NCBI GenBank assembly: GCA_030141605.1
Contig: JAQGDQ010001413.1
Span: 1 to 20,000, forward strand
From: Tubiluchus corallicola
Taxonomy: Eukaryota; Priapulida; Priapulimorpha; Priapulimorphida; Tubiluchidae
DNA length: 20,000 nt
Direction of reading: 5' to 3'
The notes below the pieces were generated by a model. The model made no database searches. It was not told where the DNA came from and saw only the letters and a program-made list of their open reading frames with translations. A program made the position numbers and the translations under genes. Shown one piece after another: positions 1 to 9,298 of the stretch (position 1 is its first letter; each line of letters opens with the position of its first letter).

Positions 1-470
<470 letters not shown>

Positions 471-1049
471 TAATTACACAAACCCCAAAAATTGGGCATC
501 CAGGAAAATTCTACATTTTAATGTCAATTTCCTGGAACACAAGCCGTTCAAAAGCGAGTCAGCGGGCAGAAGAGGCGCTCAATAATGTCCCTACGGCCAT
601 TCGAGGTCTCTCTTTGTACACAGGTGTGGACAGACATGATCATTCACTCCAACAATTCGTGTCCAGAATCAGATATGCGACTGTCAAAGCCACTTCTTCA
701 AAAGTCAAACGCCGTTTACCACAATAGACACGTATTCATTTTACCAAGAAATCTTATCTAAGGACAAATCCTGAATCCAACAGGGACTGTTCCTTCTCCT
801 GAATAATGCATGAATATGATTCTTTCGGCGACGTCTGACAGATTACTGCTCTCTAACTATGAGCTGGAACTCACATGTATTCTTAAATTTTTGAACTTAA
901 TTGTGTCAAGCCTCCATGCATTAGACTCAAACTTAAAGATCCATTAGCTGACAAACAATGCCAAATAAATAAAACAAATATTCTATACAGCAAAGTTTTC
1001 AATTGTCCAAGCAGTTTGGTCTTTATTGGTCAACAAGACGCTGATGATA
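471..1049. other. Unique sequence without recognised gene; 68-codon ORF at 521-727
   Basis: This stretch separates the AGT array from the Tc1-like element. A 68-codon ATG-initiated frame (521-727, plus) has no low-complexity bias and ends in several basic residues. I recognise no domain, signal peptide or membrane segment in it. It could be an eroded exon or transposon piece, or chance. A further frame without an ATG stays open from about 890 up to the transposon insertion. No promoter or splice context supports either, so no function is assigned. Confidence 0.25.
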
Positions 1050-1258
1050 CAGGTAAACGCTCATTTGCAAAAGTTTAAGACCAAGCTCGAGTTTTCGGGA
1101 TTTTCATCATACTGTACCCTGATTGCATCAGATTCTTTGTTGATTGCATCATACAGCTAGTGGTTTGAAACAGTACGTCTAGTGAGTATGAGTGACTCAT
1201 TTGCCTGCCGCTATCCATACAGATCGGCCGTTTTTGCATTTTTCTTCTGATCCAAAAA

Positions 1259-1545
1259 ATGGGCAAAAAAATCGTGATTGAGTGAGACTCAGGTTCAAAT
1301 CGTGACTTTACATCAAGAAGGATATACTGAAAGGGCGATAAGTGCTAGATTACGGTTTTCCAAGACAGCCGTGCACCAAGCTATCATCAAATTCGAGACT
1401 GATGGCACTTACAAAGTACAAAGATGTTCAAAGACTGTGACTATTTTTGGATAAAAACATACAAACTGCTGTATGTTTTTATACTAATAAATAAATAGTC
1501 TTTAGATGGAACCGTGTTAAACGATGGTTTTGTGAATTTTCATGA
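1259..1545 (+). pseudogene. Tc1-like transposase, internally deleted and frameshifted
   Basis: The intact protein would bind the element's inverted repeats and catalyse cut-and-paste transposition in the nucleus. An ATG at 1259 opens MGKK and is then thrown out of frame in a run of seven A's. The reading resumes at 1281 with SETQVQIVTLHQEGYTERAI and continues through LRFSKTAVHQAI, the N-terminal paired-like helix-turn-helix of Tc1 transposases. It stops at about 1453. After a short palindromic junction, the extreme C-terminus reappears at 1507-1545 as WNRVKRWFCEFS followed by a stop. The second DNA-binding segment and the whole DDE catalytic domain are absent, so it cannot be active. Family assignment is confident from the two recognisable ends, and both lie correctly placed inside the inverted repeats. 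Confidence 0.85.
1451..1482. repeat. 12-bp perfect hairpin at the Tc1 deletion junction
   Basis: ATAAAAACATAC and its exact reverse complement are separated by 8 nt. The hairpin sits between the N- and C-terminal transposase remnants. Outside it, a weaker GACTAT/ATAGTC pair continues the symmetry. It may be a scar of the internal deletion. Confidence 0.8.
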
Positions 1546-1616
1546 AAAAATTACTTTGGTCTTAAACTTTTGCAAATGATTGTATTAGTGTATCAAATTT
1601 TCAAACTAACACTGTA

Positions 1617-2283
1617 AAAAGAGATTTTTCAAAAAAACTGGAGAAAAGAAATCTTCAAGCAAACCAGATTAAAACAGAAGAATGTATTACTGCAAGAGAT
1701 GGTACTCGATCCGGGGAAAAAGTGCAAGCGCATGGACACTTTATAAAAGATGATATATAAGTAGAAAGGAACAAACAATGCCAGCTTTTCTTCAATGCAA
1801 GAATGTTAAACTTTCCCGCAATTCCTGCGGACCACAGTCAGTTTGGTCAAGGAGCCAAGTACAGAAAGGCCTAATAACGATTTTTTGCATCCGACCTGCG
1901 TACATCATTACCACTACACTCAAGAAACTATTTTAGAAGTGATTAAAATTTATATTACAAACCATATATTTCTACTTTCAGGACAGATAGTGGTAATTTC
2001 ATTACAATGCATATTAGTAATGTGTATCACACAGTCTGTGTAGTACAGTGTTATTAAGCTACAACCGTCTTGTAAGGGTTAATGGCATCCGATCTAGAAG
2101 AAAAAACTACCCGCACTATCTTTGGGATCGTGGCATGGACTTCAGCTGGATGCACTCAATTAATTGCCCGGGCCACACTTTCATTAGCTTGACAAATCTC
2201 TTCGCGGGCCGCAATTTGCACAACCCTGATCTAACCTTTACGTTACCAGCATATTTATGTACAACAGGGAAAATCGGGGTTTA
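1617..2283. other. Unassigned sequence, possibly decayed retroelement or host DNA
   Basis: There is no recognisable gene. If the Tc1-like insertion is removed, at least one plus-strand frame reads open from about 969 through the junction to a stop near 1760. Two further ORFs (1843-2043 and 2048-2284) have ordinary composition but no motif I can name. The second ends exactly where the LINE tail begins, so some of this may be an older, unrecognisable part of the same retroelement. I do not assign function. Confidence 0.3.
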
Positions 2284-2594
2284 ACGAGTACTCAAGAAAA
2301 GCAGATTGACACATTTCATGGAGGTCTTCTAAGGAAAGTTTTAAAGCTAAGATGGCGGTACATAATCAAAAATAAGATTTCTATACTAGGAAAAAATTCC
2401 TTGGACTTCGAAAACAAGATATAAGATAGCTAGGACACCTTCTAAGATTACCAAGTGAAGCAATAGAAAAAATCGCCTTACCACCTGGCAAACCAAAAAC
2501 AACTTGGATAGCTAAGATGAATAAAGATGTTCAGCAACTTCAACCAAATATATCTTTAGGAGTAGCGCTGTTAGCTGCAGATAGAAGTGAGTGA
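2284..2594 (+). pseudogene. Non-LTR retrotransposon (LINE) ORF2 C-terminal fragment
   Basis: The reading TQEKQIDTFHGGLLRKVLKL then RWRY matches the region after the reverse transcriptase in many invertebrate LINEs, where the pattern is LLRKIL..RW. After a frameshift near 2400 it continues as LGHLLRLPSEAIEKIA, with the preceding RW position replaced by a stop. It then shows the KPKTTW box and ends LAADRSE plus a stop where tryptophan is expected. The order LGH-RLP / GRPKTTW / LAADRSEW is the standard C-terminal tail of such ORF2 proteins. No polymerase catalytic motif (YADD-like) is visible upstream, so this is a 5'-truncated copy, as is usual for LINE insertions. The clade (RTE- or CR1/jockey-like) is not resolved. 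Confidence 0.85.
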
Positions 2595-2774
2595 AATACT
2601 CTAATAAATATGTCAATGTCTACAATAGATGGAATGAGACTCTGAAGAAACAGTTTGAAATTCATAAATACAGTTTTCGGTGGCTTCTTTTCTATGGAAT
2701 TCTTTGCAAAACTTTTGTTTCATTTATAACTATTATACAAGCTTACTCAAATCACAGCCTATATCGACATTTTC
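2595..2774. other. Unrecognised sequence after the LINE tail
   Basis: It contains a 75-codon AT-rich open frame (2591-2818) rich in aromatic residues. I see no motif, and it overlaps the start of repeat copy A. It may be the LINE 3' untranslated region or unrelated DNA. Confidence 0.3.
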
Positions 2775-3010
2775 TTAGATATTACCTTGCTAAAAACAAG
2801 GCAGAGAGAAATTATTAAAGACTCATTAATTTGTTCCTCTGCACGGAAATCTTTAGTAAAAGGCGAAAGATTTATACGTTTTGCAGAGAAACCAGAGTTA
2901 ACCTGTCTGTGAGCTAAACGCTATATAAAGGGAGTTGCTAACTAACTGCTTGTCGTGTGCTAGTGCTGCTGCACTATTCCTACTAACTGTTTGTGGCGCG
3001 TTATTTAACT
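2775..3010 (+). repeat. TATA-bearing repeat, copy A (inverted partner at 18961-19235)
   Basis: A core at about 2810-2907 is nearly identical (4 differences in about 98 bases by eye) to the reverse complement of about 19103-19200. The preceding 40 bases also align loosely. After the core the two copies diverge but keep the same spacing: 19 bases to a TATA-like box, then about 30 bases to a conserved AACTG..TGT.G.GTG.TA motif. That motif recurs at about 2985-3003. Three of the four core differences would change amino acids in the only shared open frame, so the core is probably not coding. It is likely a repeat family with its own promoter-like segment. Confidence 0.8.
2932..2940 (+). promoter_or_regulatory. 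TATA-box-like motif TATATAAAG in repeat copy A
   Basis: A strong TATA consensus lies at a position that aligns without gaps with TTTATAAAGG in the inverted copy near 19 kb. If used, transcription would start about 25-30 bp downstream and run rightward. No transcript evidence is available from sequence alone. Confidence 0.4.
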
Positions 3011-3924
3011 ACGGTATCAAAACGTGATATTATTAGCAAATGATTAAACTTTTCCTAAATGTTTATATGTAATATAATATGTTTATATATAAATGTTTAT
3101 ATGTTTAATACAATATTGTTTACGCTATATAATTTTGAGAAATAATTCGTTGTAGAATCTTATATGTTAAATTTCTTCATGTGCGAATGACAGGACAAAG
3201 TGACAAAATTATTAAATGAATAAAGTATCTGAGTTAATGATATTCAAGTGATTTGTGAAAGGGTAACGAAAAAAACCAAAAGTTACCAAAGTCGACCACC
3301 CTGAAATAGTGAGAGACCAACTAATTTTAAATTCACTTTCAAACTTGACTGGAAAATGCACTGAAATGTGACCTAATCTTAACTGTTTTATGTCTAACAT
3401 TTTAACTTAAAAATATTAAAATACTGCTGTGCGTTATTCATAAGGAAATGTAAATTAGGTGTAGCTCAAACATTTACTATTTTCCCTGTATGAGACACAT
3501 TTTTCATAATGTGCATATACAATTTTTGATAACAAAATTTAAAAACATTGTCACAACAGACGAAGATTTCCCGTTGTGACTACAAATTAGCTTAATTTTC
3601 CCTCAAGCTGCCAGAATTTATTTGCTTATTAACCGTTTCCATTTAGCAAACACAATATGTAGAATTTGTCACGATTTATAATACAAATCCCCGCTGTTTT
3701 AGATCAGTTTATTTGTTGGGGCGATCTGATTAATGAGGAAAAACGCCACAAGGGGCAGTGCGTGCGTCATTTGAAGAATAGCGTGCCCACGTTTTGCAAT
3801 TAAGAGTTCAAAACAGGATATAGTGTTACACCGTAGCATTAAGCTTAAAAACAAGCTGTACAGTTAGACAATTGCTTCTTGATACTTCAAGGAAGACAGC
3901 AAGATTTTTCATGACAACTGTTCA
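3011..3924. other. AT-rich sequence without recognised features
   Basis: I see no gene, RNA or clear transposon terminus. A short AT-rich tract of TTTATAT repeats lies at about 3060-3120. Open frames here are short and uninformative. Confidence 0.6.
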
Positions 3925-4110
3925 TGACATCACAACTGAACATAATATTCAACAGCACTAACATTCCACGTACGTGTTGTACGTTTTTGTGAACGTTGAA
4001 GTACGGTGTTACTGTACAACATTCAGTGTGAAAATTATACCAAAACACTTCAAAATTCAAGTTACTGCCGAGCTCTGGAAAGCGTGCACTACGTCACAAC
4101 TGAATAGCGA
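3925..4110 (+). repeat. Diverged partial copy of the 4.1-4.7 kb repeat
   Basis: Blocks such as CATGACATCACAACTGAACA, the TTCAACAGCA..ATTCCACG..CGTGTTG stretch, GAAGTAC.GTG.TACTGTA and ATTCAGTGTG recur in the same order at about 4265-4385. They recur again, inverted, near 10700-10815. Divergence is higher than between the other two copies, implying an older duplicate or a separate subfamily. Boundaries are approximate. Confidence 0.65.
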
Positions 4111-4112
4111 AG

Positions 4113-4676
4113 AGAATTAAAGGACGACAGGATGATTTTGCATATACTACCCCATTTTCAAGTACGGTGAAAAGTATGCATTTTAACAACAATAATACAA
4201 AAGCGTTTCAGATAATTAAATAATAGATTAAAAACTTAATTAACGGCGGGCGAGCCCAACTATTGATGACATCACAAACTAACATAATTTTCAACAGCAA
4301 AAATATTCCACGAGCGTGTTGCACGTGTTTGTGAAAGCAAAAATTGAAGTACAGTGCTACTGTAAGATATTCAGTGTGTTGTACTAAAACTAGGCAAGTT
4401 TTAAGATAAGAATTCAAATTTAAAATTTACCACTGTGCTCACGCATGAGCTTGTGTAGTTCGTCACAAAGTAACACATCTGAACAGAAAGGTACAGCACC
4501 TGTTTTTGTGCAATGCTTTTCCAAAACGCAGGCGCTAGTGCCCGTCTAACTAGCGAATAGTGAAATGCATGTAACAGGGAAGAACTAATGGCGTGAACGC
4601 GAAATTGTGTTTGTGTGGTAATAATTCTTTCACGTAAGTCATTTTTGAAAAAAAATAGTATGTTTCCTTTCAATAT
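4113..4676 (+). repeat. Long inverted repeat, left arm (partner 10400-10975)
   Basis: About 560 bp align with the reverse complement of 10400-10975. The best-conserved stretch is around 4225-4280, where GGCGGGCGAGCCCAACTATT is identical in both arms. The alignment runs from the CTACCCCATTTTCAAGT block at the left to AATAGTATGTTTCCTT at the right. Small indels are scattered throughout and break any shared reading frame, so it looks non-coding. No terminal inverted repeat or target duplication is evident at the single-copy edges. The arms are about 5.7 kb apart and enclose the hAT-like, pogo and 5S regions. Confidence 0.85.
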
Positions 4677-4984
4677 TTTTAAGATATTACACCATCCTAT
4701 CCACCGGCTCGCACGTTTATGATAGAGTAGCCACGTTCCATAGCATGCTAGCGATTGTAATATAGCAGATTGTGTAAGGTGAGTATAATTCTATAAAAGT
4801 AAGTTGTGTAATGTGCATATCATATTGCGCAATTTAGTAATTAGCGCGCATGTAACAAGCTAAATAGCTTAATAATGCGCGGTGCAATTGTAGCTCGTCA
4901 ATTATTGTAATTAAACCCTACGAACAAGCTTGTGGTGGAGGAGAGTAGCTTTGGCCGCCATTACATAATGTCCAGCGCTTCCTG
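4677..4984. other. Unique spacer without recognised features
   Basis: AT-rich sequence between the long repeat and the minisatellite. No motif or open frame of note. Confidence 0.6.
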
Positions 4985-5360
4985 TTTCCTGTACAACATA
5001 TGTATACTGATATTTCTTCTTCTTCTTCTTCTTCTGTTGCTCTAAACATCTATTGTAAACATAGAACCTGTATCCTTTATTAGAGCACTCCACTGTTTCC
5101 TGTACAACATACGTATACTGATATTTCTTCTTCTTCTTCTTCTTCTTCTTCTTCTTCTTCTTCTTCTGTTACTGTTAACATCTATTGTAGACACAGAGCC
5201 TCTATCCTTTATTAGAGCATTCCACTGTTTCCTGTACAACGTACGTATACTGATATTTCTTCTTCTTCTTCTTCTTCTTCTTCTTCTACTGTTACTGTTA
5301 ACATCTATTGTAGACATAGAACTCTATCCTTTATTAGAGACTCCAATGTTTCCTGTATGC
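4985..5360. repeat. Minisatellite of three ~110-132-bp units with nested TTC tracts
   Basis: Units start TTTCCTGTACAAC at 4985, 5096 and 5228, and a partial fourth starts at 5349. Each contains GTATACTGATAT, then a (TTC)n tract, then CATCTATTGTA and ATCCTTTATTAGAG. Unit lengths of 111, 132 and 121 bp differ mainly because the TTC tract differs in length (about 22, 43 and 30 bases). Minus-strand translations of the TTC tracts give arginine or lysine runs that are artefacts. Confidence 0.95.
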
Positions 5361-5527
5361 AGTTAAAATGTTCAGTTCCTCTGATGCTATTGTTAAGTTT
5401 GGTTCCAGCTGATGTAAATCTTTATTAATTGTTGATATCCAGGTTGTTTTTGGTTTTGCTTGGAGGTCATTTAGCAGGTTTCAGTTTAATTAGATTTAGA
5501 TTTATCTTTTTATCCATTAAGCACAAT

Positions 5528-6282
<755 letters not shown>

Positions 6283-6367
6283 AGCACAATGCAAAAATAA
6301 AAGTTGTAAAATTACTAATTAACAACGCATTGCAAAAATTAACTTATGAGCTACGCTCAACATGTAT

Positions 6368-6370
<3 letters not shown>

Positions 6371-6437
<67 letters not shown>

Positions 6438-6450
6438 GCACGCACGCACG

Positions 6451-6513
<63 letters not shown>
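6371..6513. repeat. Compound (CA)n-(CGCA)n-(CA)n-(TA)n microsatellite
   Basis: (CA)n from 6372 is interrupted by CGCA/CGCG units at about 6432-6460, returns to (CA)n, and ends in (TA)n at 6496-6513. The alternating purine-pyrimidine pattern with a CG core is the classical Z-DNA-prone arrangement. Confidence 0.98.
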
Positions 6514-6889
6514 TGGTTAATAGTTAATTCTGCATCTCAGAAATCAATTTCTACCCTCACTAACACTTATAAGCCAGCGCTAATCGATCATAATAATATC
6601 ATAAAATGGCCGCCAGTTGCATCTTCATTGTAAACTCAAGAAAAAGTTAAAATGCAATAATCTAAAATCTTGAAATGTTTACGAGATCTCGAGAAACCCC
6701 CTGGCGAATTAAAATCGTATTTGAGAATTTCTACTGAGCCACATCAAACGAAATGAATTTTCATCAAACAAAATCATGCGATAAAATATGAAAACTCTTT
6801 GCAGGTTTTCTGCTGGACGCCACCTGTAGGTGGCGACTTTTAAGGAGTGAATTTCGAGAAGCCACTAGGGTGGCACCCGCTTTGAATTT
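6514..6889. other. Intergenic sequence with one short inverted repeat
   Basis: No gene is recognised. CGCCACCTGTAGGTGGCG near 6820-6838 is an 8-bp perfect inverted repeat with a 2-nt centre. It is followed by GCCACTAGGGTGGC near 6860-6875, which partly resembles it. Confidence 0.55.
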
Positions 6890-7215
6890 TAAACAGGGAA
6901 AGAGTTAGACAAAGAAAAGATAGGCGGGAATGATTTAATATGAAAGAGACAAAGATGGCAACGGGAAGCAGAAAAGGCAGTAAGCTTCTCGCAGTTTCGT
7001 TGTGCGCATGCGCAGTTGTTCTAGGTCAAAGGTTCAGTGTATCACAGCAAAGGGTCTTATCTACAACCGTCAGGTGACGTGTGGGTAAAGCAAAGCTGTC
7101 TGCCGCATCAGTTCAGTAACTTCAGTTGTTTTACGTGGACCTAATTAAGCATTAGTCTGCGCGTAGAGTGATTTACTAGTAGGATCTTGCTTGGGAACAA
7201 GAAAAAATGAAATAG
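6890..7215 (+). promoter_or_regulatory. Candidate promoter and non-coding first exon with NRF1-like palindrome
   Basis: Within about 90 bp lie GGCGGGAA (6923-6930, E2F-like), AAGATGGC (6952-6959, YY1-like) and TGCGCATGCGCA (7003-7014), a perfect match to the NRF1 consensus. A consensus-like splice donor, GGTAAGG, begins at about 7215-7216, which would close a short untranslated exon. This combination is typical of TATA-less housekeeping promoters in animals. No coding exon can be linked to it within the window; if real, the pogo element and the 5S region would lie in its first intron. Assignment is inferential. Confidence 0.3.
7003..7014. promoter_or_regulatory. NRF1-type palindrome
   Basis: TGCGCATGCGCA is a 12-bp perfect palindrome fitting the known NRF1 site (Y)GCGCAYGCGC(R). 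A second, CGCGCATGCGCG, is at 18127-18138. Whether it is occupied cannot be told from sequence. Confidence 0.45.
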
Positions 7216-7549
7216 GTAAGGTCTTAGCTAGTTGTTAAAACTGTTACTATTACAACAAAATGGGTTGTGAGGTGTTGTCAAGTGTACACGCATTGTCTGG
7301 TACGCTTAACCTTTGACCTTTTCACGATCGTCAATCTCTGGAACTGTGAAAAGGTTTATTTCTGTACCTTATAACTGCCTATATAACTGTATAATGTATC
7401 ACTGATATATTAGCAGGATCCAGACGAAACGATTGTTAGATGCTTTTTAACATTTAATGAGCTTTTAATAAAAGTTTTTTTCTTTTTATGACACAGGAGA
7501 ATGTCTAATTTATATAATTTATGTATATAATTTATATAATTATAATGTA

Positions 7550-8519
7550 CCGTAAAACGGGGTGAGTTCGCCACTTTTTAGGGGTATTTTTTTACGTTTC
7601 CTGCCATAGCAAGAGAATTACCAAACCAATTTTCTTAGTTCAAGCTTTATATTGCCTTTCGAATGAAACACTATCGTGGGGTGAATTCGCCATTAACGAT
7701 TTTACACTCTTTAATGCCATTCTAGGCAGCTGAAGTTAACTGGTTGTGATTGGCTGGTTGGGGGTGAGTTCGCCACCCTATGAAAAAATTATGAAAAATG
7801 TCTAGTTTTAGTTTTCAAATAGAAACTTCTACGTTGGCAAGGAAGGCTTGAACGTCTTGTGCACTGATCTTTTCGCGGGCGCCCTTGATGTTGCCAGCCG
7901 CTCTGAAAACCAGATTGTTCCTTCGGGCGAATGATTTGACAAAGTCTATTCCAGGGTGTTTGCCTTGAATCGTCGTTCCCGGATTCCCTTCGCGTCAAGA
8001 ACACTCTTAATCAGTAGTCGGAGATCGATGGCAGTCATTGGGAACTCCCATTCAGCGGCCACTTGGAGTGTTGGCGATTTCGTGCTCCTCGGCGGCGGAG
8101 AACACTGGCTGACCTCCGGTCTTCAGCGGATGACTACCTGAGAGTTTGTCAGAAAGGGTCTTTCTTGGAACTCCGAATTGCCTCGCCGCTGCGCTGATTG
8201 TCCTGTTGGTATTCTTGACGGCATGTAGGGCAGCTTCCAGAGCTTCTGGGGTATAATATTGTTATCTATGACCCGGTACAGGGGTGTAGGTGCGTGGCAT
8301 GTTAAGTAGCAAGAAATAGTAGACAAATAATATGTAGCGCAGAATGGAGTACTTCTAGAGCGAATTGAAAAAAGATAACTGTCGCAAACTGTTTATAATG
8401 ACGGTGATCATGATATCTGTTCATTAAACACTGAACAATAGTTACAGCAAACCTACAATGGCCCTTACGTAAGGGGTGGCGAACTCACCCTCGGGTGGCG
8501 AACTCACCCCGTTTTACGG
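7550..8519 (-). mobile_element. Non-autonomous pogo-like (Tc1/mariner group) DNA transposon
   Basis: Perfect 25-bp terminal inverted repeats (7550-7574 and 8495-8519) begin CCGTAAAACGGGG and are flanked by TA on both sides (7548-7549, 8520-8521), the expected target duplication. The terminal motif GGGGTGARTTCGCCA occurs five times: three forward (7559, 7678, 7761) and two inverted (8476, 8495). These are probably transposase-binding repeats. A 14-bp palindrome CCCTTACGTAAGGG sits at 8462-8475. A minus-strand transposase remnant with pogo-type DNA-binding domains confirms the family. At 970 bp, with no DDE domain, the copy is non-autonomous. Confidence 0.93.
7815..8300 (-). pseudogene. Pogo-like transposase, DNA-binding half only, broken
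   Basis: An intact protein would bind the TIR motif and move the element. The ATG at 8300 starts MPRTYTP, followed by an in-frame TAA at codon 13. Then comes a Psq-type helix-turn-helix (about codons 19-55) with LEAALHAVKN, TISAAARQFGVPRKTLSDKL and the KTGGQPVFS linker. A frameshift near codon 78 leads into the CENP-B-like second HTH, with AAEWEFPMTAIDLRLLIKSV. A second frameshift near 7944 precedes PGIDFVKSFARRNN. The frame ends ANVEVSI-stop at 7815, just where the DDE catalytic domain should begin, so that domain is wholly missing. Domain order and residues are those of pogo/Tigger transposases. Two frameshifts plus a stop argue against a functional or domesticated protein. Confidence 0.9.
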
Positions 8520-8630
8520 TATATAATTTGACTAGCATTTTAAAGTTTTCATGATTTCAGTTTACATGATTTGAAAGAAGCCAGAAAGAAGCCATTTAAT
8601 GATCATCGTCAGTCGCTGGAAGTGTGAAAA

Positions 8631-8656
8631 GGCTTATTCTATCTGTGGAATAAGCC
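8631..8656. repeat. 9-bp hairpin GGCTTATTC / GAATAAGCC
   Basis: A perfect stem with an 8-nt loop just right of the pogo element. It overlaps the right copy of a 40-bp duplicated segment whose left copy lies at 7326-7365. Confidence 0.6.
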
Positions 8657-8667
8657 AAACAAAACCA

Positions 8668-8870
8668 TGATCATCGTCGCCATCGTCATTGTTGCTGCAA
8701 TCATCATTGCCGTCATTGTCACTGTAGCTGTAACAACTTCTCATTATTGCCGTCACAATATTTTCAGGGTGATTATCACTATGATCACTATCATTACATT
8801 CAATGTCGTCATCATCATCATCGTCATCGTTATCACCGTTGCCGTCATCGTCACAGCTGTTATTGCAGTA
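8668..8870. repeat. Degenerate CAT/CGTCAT trinucleotide region
   Basis: Imperfect CAT, CGT and ATT triplets dominate. The hydrophobic Ile/Val-rich plus frame and the Asp-rich minus frame that overlap here are translations of this simple sequence. The plus frame continues without a stop into the LINE fragment at 8874. Confidence 0.8.
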
Positions 8871-8873
8871 ACC

Positions 8874-9024
8874 GGTAGACATTATAAAGTAAACAAAATA
8901 CCAGCCAATGAAAGATACTGTATACAATGCGACCCAAACAAACCAGAAGTAGAAGACGTAACACATTTGCTCTTGCATTGTAAATATGAACAACTAAGGA
9001 ACATTCTTTATACGGAAATTAGCC
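8874..9024 (+). pseudogene. LINE ORF2 C-terminal zinc-knuckle fragment
   Basis: The frame reads KIPANERYCIQC, then VEDVTHLLLHCKYEQLR. The spacing C-x2-C-x11-H-x4-C with an upstream IP.NER is the zinc-binding motif found after the reverse transcriptase of many animal non-LTR retrotransposons. Only about 50 residues remain, without stops or frameshifts, bracketed by CAT-type simple repeats on both sides. The rest of the retrotransposon is absent. It is unrelated in sequence to the LINE tails at 2.3 kb and 19.6 kb, so a different LINE lineage is likely. The function of the piece, if any, is unknown. Confidence 0.7.
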
Positions 9025-9181
9025 CTACGGCCAAATCATCATCATCATCATCATAATATATCAACATAGTTACGTCATCATCATCATAATACATCATCAT
9101 AGCTACGTCATCATCATCATAAAATATTATCATAGCTACATCATCATCACCATAATACATCATCATAATACATCAACATAG
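9025..9181 (+). repeat. Four-unit minisatellite leading into the 5S gene
   Basis: Units start at 9025, 9070, 9103 and 9136 (about 33-46 bp). Each opens with a CTACG-like pentamer followed by CAT triplets, a TAATA segment and CATAG. The first unit opens CTACGGCCAAATCA, identical to the first bases of the 5S-like sequence that begins at 9181. The array therefore appears to be built from, or joined to, the 5S 5' end. Confidence 0.75.
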
Positions 9182-9298
9182 CTACGGCCAAATCACGTTG
9201 AAAACGCCGGTTCTCGTCTGATCACCGAAGTTAAGCAACGTAGAGCCTGTTTAGTGCTTGGATGGGTGACCGCCTAGGAATACCAGGTGCTGTAGGCT
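9181..9298 (+). rRNA. 5S rRNA-like gene, probably pseudogene or SINE3-type head
   Basis: The full-length (about 118 nt) sequence is unmistakable: CGCCGGTTCTCGT, GATCACCGAAGTTAAGCAAC, TTGGATGGGTGACCGCC, then AATACCAGG and GCTGTAGGCT. The A box and C box of the internal RNA polymerase III promoter are recognisable (A box near 9225-9240, C box at 9258-9273). Several normally invariant positions are changed: GTCTGATC for GTCCGATC, ACGTAGAGCC for ACGTCGGGCC, and CCTAGGAAT for CCTGGGAAT. Many fit CpG decay. No oligo-T terminator follows directly. A functional 5S gene normally sits in a tandem array, and this is a single decayed copy. It is best read as a dispersed pseudogene or the 5S-derived head of a SINE. 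Confidence 0.88.

Larger units (their letters stand above)
1050..1614 (+). mobile_element. Internally deleted Tc1-like DNA transposon
   Basis: A perfect 24-bp inverted repeat (1061-1084 and 1556-1579, containing CAAAAGTTTAAGACC) encloses remnants of a Tc1-family transposase. Extending outward, both sides reach a TA followed by CAG read inward (TA at 1048-1049 and 1615-1616). This fits the TA target duplication of Tc1/mariner transposons. The right end carries about 24 bases more outside the conserved block than the left, so the ends are asymmetric. Intact Tc1 elements are about 1.6 kb, so roughly 1 kb of the interior, including the catalytic core, is missing. The exact termini are inferred. 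Confidence 0.85.

Noticed and set aside
2810-2914. Shared reading frame in copies A and B of the TATA repeat, open to a stop
   Set aside because: Three of four differences are amino-acid changing and there is no upstream extension of the frame, so coding constraint is not supported.
8634-9056. Asp/Asn-rich minus frame and Ile/Val-rich plus frame
   Set aside because: The repetitive parts are translations of CAT/GAT triplets; only the LINE zinc-knuckle at 8874-9024 was kept.
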